DNA from: CAYFJO01 sp964343305
Lineage (GTDB): Bacteria; Planctomycetota; Planctomycetia; Pirellulales; Pirellulaceae
DNA: 10,810 nucleotides
Assembly: GCA_964343305.1 (NCBI GenBank)
Contig: CAYFJO010000371.1
Coordinates: forward strand, 1-10,810
Reading direction: 5' to 3'
Shown: piece by piece, positions 7,618-10,810 of the stretch
Layout: each line of letters starts with the position of its first letter
Numbering within the stretch: the first letter of the stretch is position 1
Notes under the pieces: generated by a model
Database searches by the model: none
Told to the model about the DNA's origin: nothing
What the model saw: only the letters and a program-made list of their open reading frames with translations
Made by a program: the position numbers and the translations under genes

Positions 7618-7816
7618 CGGAGTTAACAACGTCGAATCAACGCGCGGACACGCACACCGTGAAGTTGTCAGTACGGTCACAGGCAATGTTGGATGTCGAT
7701 TTATTCAACGCCGCGAAATCCAGAAGGTCACGCGCGGGACATTGGACGAACAGTGGACGGTTGTCCTGGAGAATAACGGGAGAATTCGAGCATGTCCGAT
7801 TATCGATTTAGCGTAA
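7618..7816 (+). pseudogene. Possible 5'-truncated gene remnant without a usable start
   Basis: After the oxidoreductase stop, one forward frame stays open to a TAA at 7814-7816 (open since a TGA at 7523-7525). Its last 52 codons (7658-7813) look like real protein, for example GNVGCRFIQRR, RGTLDEQWTVVLENNGR and RACPIIDLA. No ATG, GTG or TTG occurs in frame until a TTG at 7742, which would leave only 24 codons. The end overlaps the start of the next gene by 25 nt in another frame, as in translationally coupled pairs. I read it as the surviving 3' part of a gene that lost its start, though a chance open frame or a non-canonical start is possible. The family is not recognised. Confidence 0.3.
7778..7782 (+). 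promoter_or_regulatory. Ribosome binding site of the small gene at 7792
   Basis: GGGAG lies 9 bases before the ATG at 7792. It is one of the better Shine-Dalgarno matches in this window and fixes the start of the 85-residue protein. Confidence 0.55.
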
Positions 7817-8049
7817 TCGTGCCAACGCCGCAAATGACACATGACGAGATTCTTGATGCTACCGACGCGCTGGGCAGCGCGGGATGCACTGACGCATCCA
7901 TCCGTGGACACGTTGACGGAATGGAGTTGTTGTTCGAGCGTGCAGCCGATTCGTTGCAGGCGGCCATCTCAACAGCGATCGCTGACGTTGAGCGAGCAGG
8001 CTATAACGTTTCCAAGGTCGAGTTGGAACGTGAAGCGATTCCAGGGTAG
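7792..8049 (+). CDS. Small uncharacterised protein, predicted ferredoxin-like fold
   Basis: An 85-residue acidic soluble protein with no signal peptide or membrane segment. Its pattern suggests beta-alpha-beta-beta-alpha-beta: strand YRFSVIVP (4-11), helix 16-30, strand DASIRGH (34-40), strand GMELLFER (43-50), helix DSLQAAISTAIADVERAG (53-70), strand VSKVELE (73-79). The combination of GCTDAS near the middle, a D/E-F/L-x-R strand and a SLxxAIxxAIADVExAGY helix recalls, from memory, a group of small bacterial hypothetical proteins, some joined to DNA-binding or antitoxin-like domains; I could not verify this. A good ribosome site and protein-like composition support a real gene. It overlaps a possible remnant frame at its start and is followed convergently by the minus-strand small genes. 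Function unknown. Confidence 0.75.
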   Translation: MSDYRFSVIVPTPQMTHDEILDATDALGSAGCTDASIRGHVDGMELLFERAADSLQAAISTAIADVERAGYNVSKVELEREAIPG

Positions 8050-8115
8050 CTCTTGCGCGACCAAGATTACCGGATGGCTGGAAAAGGGGCTGAACCAGGG
8101 GACGGGGGCCTTGTA

Positions 8116-8451
8116 TCACGTCGCAGATCGTTTGTTCTTTCCGCGTGCCATTCGGTCGGCGTCAACGCGTTCAATCTCCGCGACGGTTTCCAACCACATT
8201 GAATCATTCAGTGCGTTTTGAATGTTCTTTGGTATGCCGGGACGTTTGCCCCAGCGGTAGCCACCGGCCTTAGATTCGCACAATTCATTGTGCCAAGCAA
8301 TTAGATCGTAACCATAATCGCATCCGCACATCTTGACCAGCATGCAATGTCCTTCGCGAATGTTTTGTGCCTTTGTCTTGTTGCGCAACCCCATCGGAGG
8401 CGTGTGACCGCAGATCAGACGAATTGCGATTTGTGCGGGAAGCAGCCGCAT
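8116..8451 (-). CDS. Small cysteine-containing hypothetical protein
   Basis: A 111-residue protein of unknown family. The C-terminal 75 residues look like a conserved core: MCGCDYGYD (41-49), WHNELCES (53-60), GGYRWGKRPGIP (63-74), then a helical stretch NIQNALNDSMWLETVAEIE and a basic tail. Cys36, Cys42, Cys44 and Cys58 with His35 and His54 could bind a metal, but no known zinc motif fits exactly. Two starts are possible. The ATG at 8451 follows the upstream stop by three bases but has no ribosome site. The ATG at 8343 (75 residues) has GAAGGA six bases upstream and would start just before the core. The frame is continuous with the upstream gene apart from one TAA, so the two may once have been one gene. 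No signal peptide or membrane segment. Confidence 0.62.
   Translation of the reverse strand: MRLLPAQIAIRLICGHTPPMGLRNKTKAQNIREGHCMLVKMCGCDYGYDLIAWHNELCESKAGGYRWGKRPGIPKNIQNALNDSMWLETVAEIERVDADRMARGKNKRSAT
8350..8355 (-). promoter_or_regulatory. Internal Shine-Dalgarno site favouring the shorter start
   Basis: On the minus strand GAAGGA lies six bases before the ATG at 8343. It is a stronger match than anything before the ATG at 8451, and the protein core begins immediately after, so the real product may be 75 residues. Confidence 0.4.
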
Positions 8452-8454
8452 TGC

Positions 8455-8697
8455 TTAGGAGTTCTCAGTTATGGTGCAATCATATTTCTTGATTATGAAT
8501 GCAGGTTTCGTGGATGATGGGCGAAAGGCGATGCGTACACGCCATCCGATTGGATTGCCAGAGATGCAACTGAAACGACGCGGAAACATAGCGTTTATCT
8601 CCCGATTATCTTCAAGACGCACAATGATTGCGGAGCGTCCCTTCACGTCAGCGATCACACCGCCGGCTTGTGGCCAGTCGTCCCAAGGATGTCCCAT
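8455..8697 (-). CDS. Small IF-1/S1-like OB-fold protein
   Basis: An 80-residue protein whose residues 13-71 follow the pattern of translation initiation factor IF-1 and S1-type OB domains. A first strand GVIADVKGRSAIIVRLEDN carries the GxV...VxLxD signature, then a strand with INAMFPRRF matching the IF-1 segment ahead of its arginine, then GWRVRIAFRP corresponding to the GDxVxV strand, and a final PAFIIKKYD strand. IF-1 is about 72 residues, so the size fits. It lacks the typical IF-1 N-terminus and the Met-Arg-Lys loop, and starts with a Trp-rich GHPWDDWPQ, so it is unlikely to be the housekeeping InfA; an RNA- or single-stranded-DNA-binding role is more plausible. It starts 26 bases after the EF-hand gene stop and ends three bases before the next ATG on the same strand. 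No ribosome site is visible. The fold assignment is a pattern judgement. Confidence 0.65.
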   Translation of the reverse strand: MGHPWDDWPQAGGVIADVKGRSAIIVRLEDNREINAMFPRRFSCISGNPIGWRVRIAFRPSSTKPAFIIKKYDCTITENS

Positions 8698-8723
8698 AAA
8701 GTGTTGGTGATTCTTTAGTTCAA

Positions 8724-10667
8724 CTATCTGTTTTGGCCAGGCAGTTTAACAGCCTGCGCTTCTTTCAACTCAATAAACCCGTCGCCGTTCGTGTCGAGCT
8801 TTTTGAATTGCTCTTCGCTGCCGACGAACTCGCGTAGCGTGACATCGCCGTCGCCATTGCGGTCCATGCGAGTGAACCATTCCGGGCCCTTTTGAGGTTG
8901 CGCGGGTTTGTTGTTCGCGCCTGGTCGACCGGTCGCGGCGGTTGCGAAAACATTCGAGTAGGCGTTTCCTTGATTGAACGCGACCGCGATTTGAACCGGC
9001 ATTTCGTTTAAATCGATCTGGCCGTCGTTGTTCTTGTCGCGCGAAAGCAACCGCTCGCCGGCGGTTTTCATTTCGCGCAGACTGAGACGTTTGTCTCCCG
9101 TCACATCAATCGCGCCGAACAGCGACGGGCCTTGTTCGCCGACGGCGGTCGAGACGCGGCTTAACATCGGTGCTTGCTGGCGTCGATACGATTCGACGAT
9201 TTCGCCAACAACAACCTCTTTGTCCGAGTTGATGTCCCAGCGCTGGAATTGCTGCTTGAAGGCTTGATTCAGCTTTTGCATTTCTTTCAATTCGATTTTG
9301 CCATCTTTGTTTGTGTCATAGCGTTCGAAGAGTTTTGTGGCAATTTGTTTGTAGTTGGATCGAGTTCTGGCGCTGGCTGGGATGGAGAATTGAAGTTTGA
9401 CATCGGACAACGTGGTTGCCGCCGTTTGATTGAATCCCTCGGGAAGCTTGGCCTCGCCCTGGAGTTCTTTTGCCATCGACTTGATGGCGATTCCAGACGG
9501 CTTCGTGTTGCCGAGATTGACGTCGAGTTGAATGTGTGCCGGAACCGTGTTCAGGTTCGCGACTTCGGCGGTTTCTAGTTCACCATTGGAATTCTTGTCC
9601 AACTTGCCGAACAGATTGGGAAACAAACCAAAACTGTCGGACGTGAGTTTTTCGTCCTTGCCGCCATACTTCTTTTTCAACGCTTCGTGTACCGCGTTGG
9701 CATCCATCGTAGGTCCCAGCAGATGGCCGGCGGTCGAGCGATTGGCTTGGACATTGCCAAACGCGCGGATCATGATCACCTGGCCGTTGATGTTTCGCGT
9801 GCCTTGTCCGCCGAGTTCCTGTGGTTCGAGCAGGTCGTTGTCGTTGGCGTCCTTGGTTTTCAATTGCTCGGCCGCCCCGGCGAGTTCGTCCTTGGATAGC
9901 TGGCCATCTTTGTTTACGTCCAAGACAGATTTGACGTCTGGTTCTCGGAATCGATTGTAGGCGCCCGCGACCGTGTACGCCGGGCCGCCGGATGTTTGGG
10001 CCAGCAACTGCCGAGCTTCGTTGCGATCAACCTTGCCGTTCTCGTTGGTGTCGAAGTGGGCGATGGCAGCGTCGTGATCGCCGTTTGGACCAAGTTGGAT
10101 GACCTTGAATTGCATTTGGACTGCAGCGGCCTGTTTGGGCTTCGGCTTTTCCTTCTCGTCTTTCTTCTTGTCCTTGCCGTCTTCTTTCTCTTCTTCCTTC
10201 GGTTGGGGTTGCGGTTTGACGGGCAAGACAACTCGCGTTGCCGCGCGGCCGAACAGAAAACGTGTGTTGGCAAGTGCTTCCTTCCAGGTTGCCTTGCCGT
10301 CGCCGTTTGTGTCGGCGGCTTTCATCATCTCGTCGATCAGCTTTTCGCGCGCGTTGCGAAACGGTTTGCCGTCCAATTGAATGGCCGCTTCGACAACGAT
10401 CGGGCCTCGTGGGGCCAGCAGCAGAAAACGCTCCACGTTGTCTTGGCGATCGACGGACTCACGCACTGCGATATTGGCACCAAATCGATTGTTAAAGGCG
10501 CCGATTTGAATCATCGCCTGAACGGCTTTGACCTGGACCTTTTTGGGCGGCACTTTCTTCGCTTCGGCCTTTGGTTTCTCCGGGACTGCCGGCTTTTGTT
10601 CATCCGCCGCTAGGAGCAGACTTCCGATCCCGATGGTGATAACGAGTGTGGAGAGGATGTGTTTCAT
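8724..10667 (-). CDS. Exported multi-EF-hand calcium-binding protein
   Basis: A 647-residue protein with a signal peptide (about residues 1-21, ending LLLAADEQ) and eleven EF-hand-type loops. They begin at Asp119, 206, 250, 273, 357, 451, 478, 521, 544, 602 and 625, for example DTNGDGKATWKE and DTNGDGFIELKE, all with Glu at position 12. Most keep Asp at 1, Asp/Asn at 3 and 5 and Gly at 6. Those at 273, 478 and 521 lack the Gly and may bind calcium poorly. A Lys/Glu/Pro-rich linker (about 148-180) separates the first loop and N-terminal region from the rest. Planctomycetes commonly encode such exported EF-hand proteins; calcium-dependent surface or matrix roles are inferred, not shown. A clear ribosome site precedes the ATG. 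It is followed within 26 bases by the IF-1-like gene, and an inverted repeat lies upstream. Confidence 0.92.
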   Translation of the reverse strand: MKHILSTLVITIGIGSLLLAADEQKPAVPEKPKAEAKKVPPKKVQVKAVQAMIQIGAFNNRFGANIAVRESVDRQDNVERFLLLAPRGPIVVEAAIQLDGKPFRNAREKLIDEMMKAADTNGDGKATWKEALANTRFLFGRAATRVVLPVKPQPQPKEEEKEDGKDKKKDEKEKPKPKQAAAVQMQFKVIQLGPNGDHDAAIAHFDTNENGKVDRNEARQLLAQTSGGPAYTVAGAYNRFREPDVKSVLDVNKDGQLSKDELAGAAEQLKTKDANDNDLLEPQELGGQGTRNINGQVIMIRAFGNVQANRSTAGHLLGPTMDANAVHEALKKKYGGKDEKLTSDSFGLFPNLFGKLDKNSNGELETAEVANLNTVPAHIQLDVNLGNTKPSGIAIKSMAKELQGEAKLPEGFNQTAATTLSDVKLQFSIPASARTRSNYKQIATKLFERYDTNKDGKIELKEMQKLNQAFKQQFQRWDINSDKEVVVGEIVESYRRQQAPMLSRVSTAVGEQGPSLFGAIDVTGDKRLSLREMKTAGERLLSRDKNNDGQIDLNEMPVQIAVAFNQGNAYSNVFATAATGRPGANNKPAQPQKGPEWFTRMDRNGDGDVTLREFVGSEEQFKKLDTNGDGFIELKEAQAVKLPGQNR

Positions 10668-10675
10668 TGGTTTGG

Positions 10676-10680
10676 TCCTT
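10676..10680 (-). promoter_or_regulatory. Ribosome binding site of the EF-hand gene
   Basis: On the minus strand AAGGA lies 8 bases before the ATG at 10667, which agrees with the start chosen from the signal peptide. Confidence 0.55.
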
Positions 10681-10700
10681 GGGTGTTATTGGTTAGCTTT

Positions 10701-10774
10701 TGAGCCGCACGCGCTAGTGTCGGGTTTGGGTGTGCCGCGAGGTCTCGAAACCCGCGGCTAGCGCCGTCGGCTCA
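10701..10774. repeat. Long imperfect inverted repeat, REP-like
   Basis: The 27-base arm 10701-10727 pairs with 10748-10774 as three 7-bp blocks (TGAGCCG, GCGCTAG, CGGGTTT) separated by two 3-base mismatched steps; 21 of 27 positions match. A 20-base loop (10728-10747) lies between. It sits about 30 bases upstream of the EF-hand ribosome site. The symmetrical mismatches suggest a structured palindrome rather than a terminator, and there is no T-tract. Segments such as GCGCTAGCCG with GAGCCGACGG seem familiar to me from planctomycete intergenic regions, so a dispersed extragenic palindrome is likely, but only one copy is in this window. Confidence 0.7.
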
Positions 10775-10810
10775 CTCATTGTTGGCTTTTGGTTGATTGA
10801 AACAGTTGAT

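Noticed and set aside
7661..7680. Short inverted repeat ACCGT...ACGGT after the oxidoreductase gene as a terminator
   Set aside because: Only a 5-bp stem with a 12-base loop and no T-tract.
8078..8112. G-quadruplex in the convergent spacer
   Set aside because: Only three long G-runs are present, so a canonical four-run quadruplex cannot form.
8471..8710. Plus-strand open frame of 79 codons opposite the IF-1-like gene
   Set aside because: The minus strand has the OB-fold pattern and the tight gene spacing; the plus frame has no supporting feature.

Overview
The window looks like chromosomal DNA of a planctomycete, most likely of the Pirellulales / Rhodopirellula type. The evidence is the gene content: a planctomycete-type cytochrome c protein with DUF1549 and DUF1553 domains, a DUF1501 protein with a twin-arginine leader, a twin-arginine-exported Gfo/Idh/MocA oxidoreductase, a PQQ-like beta-propeller protein and a large exported EF-hand protein. 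The base composition is moderately GC-rich and Shine-Dalgarno use is patchy. I saw no rRNA, tRNA, CRISPR array, insertion sequence or phage gene.

Layout. Positions 1-53 probably hold the last codons of an upstream + strand gene. A membrane-anchored PQQ-like propeller gene (63-1685, +) follows within a few bases, and its start codon lies inside a perfect 9-bp inverted repeat. It converges on, and overlaps by 15 bp, a minus-strand pair: the DUF1549/DUF1553 cytochrome-type protein (6150-3148) and then the DUF1501 protein (3089-1671). A 141-bp divergent promoter region (6151-6291) separates this pair from the oxidoreductase gene (6292-7617, +).

The second part holds less familiar material. After the oxidoreductase comes an open, protein-like frame without a usable start (7618-7816). 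A small gene of predicted ferredoxin-like fold (7792-8049, +) overlaps its end. Converging on these is a minus-strand series: the EF-hand protein (10667-8724), a small protein resembling translation initiation factor IF-1 (8697-8455), and a small cysteine-containing protein (8451-8116). The last two are in the same reading frame, separated only by a TAA and one sense codon. Upstream of the EF-hand gene is a long imperfect inverted repeat (10701-10774), perhaps a dispersed extragenic palindrome.

How the genes may work together. The cytochrome-type/DUF1501 pair is a recurrent planctomycete couple whose biochemical role is not established. With the exported oxidoreductase it suggests a cell-envelope function, possibly carbohydrate-related, but that is inference. 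No recognised defence or biosynthetic system is present. The best candidates for something undescribed are the small-gene regions 7618-8049 and 8116-8697, the start-codon hairpin at 52-75 and the inverted repeat at 10701-10774.
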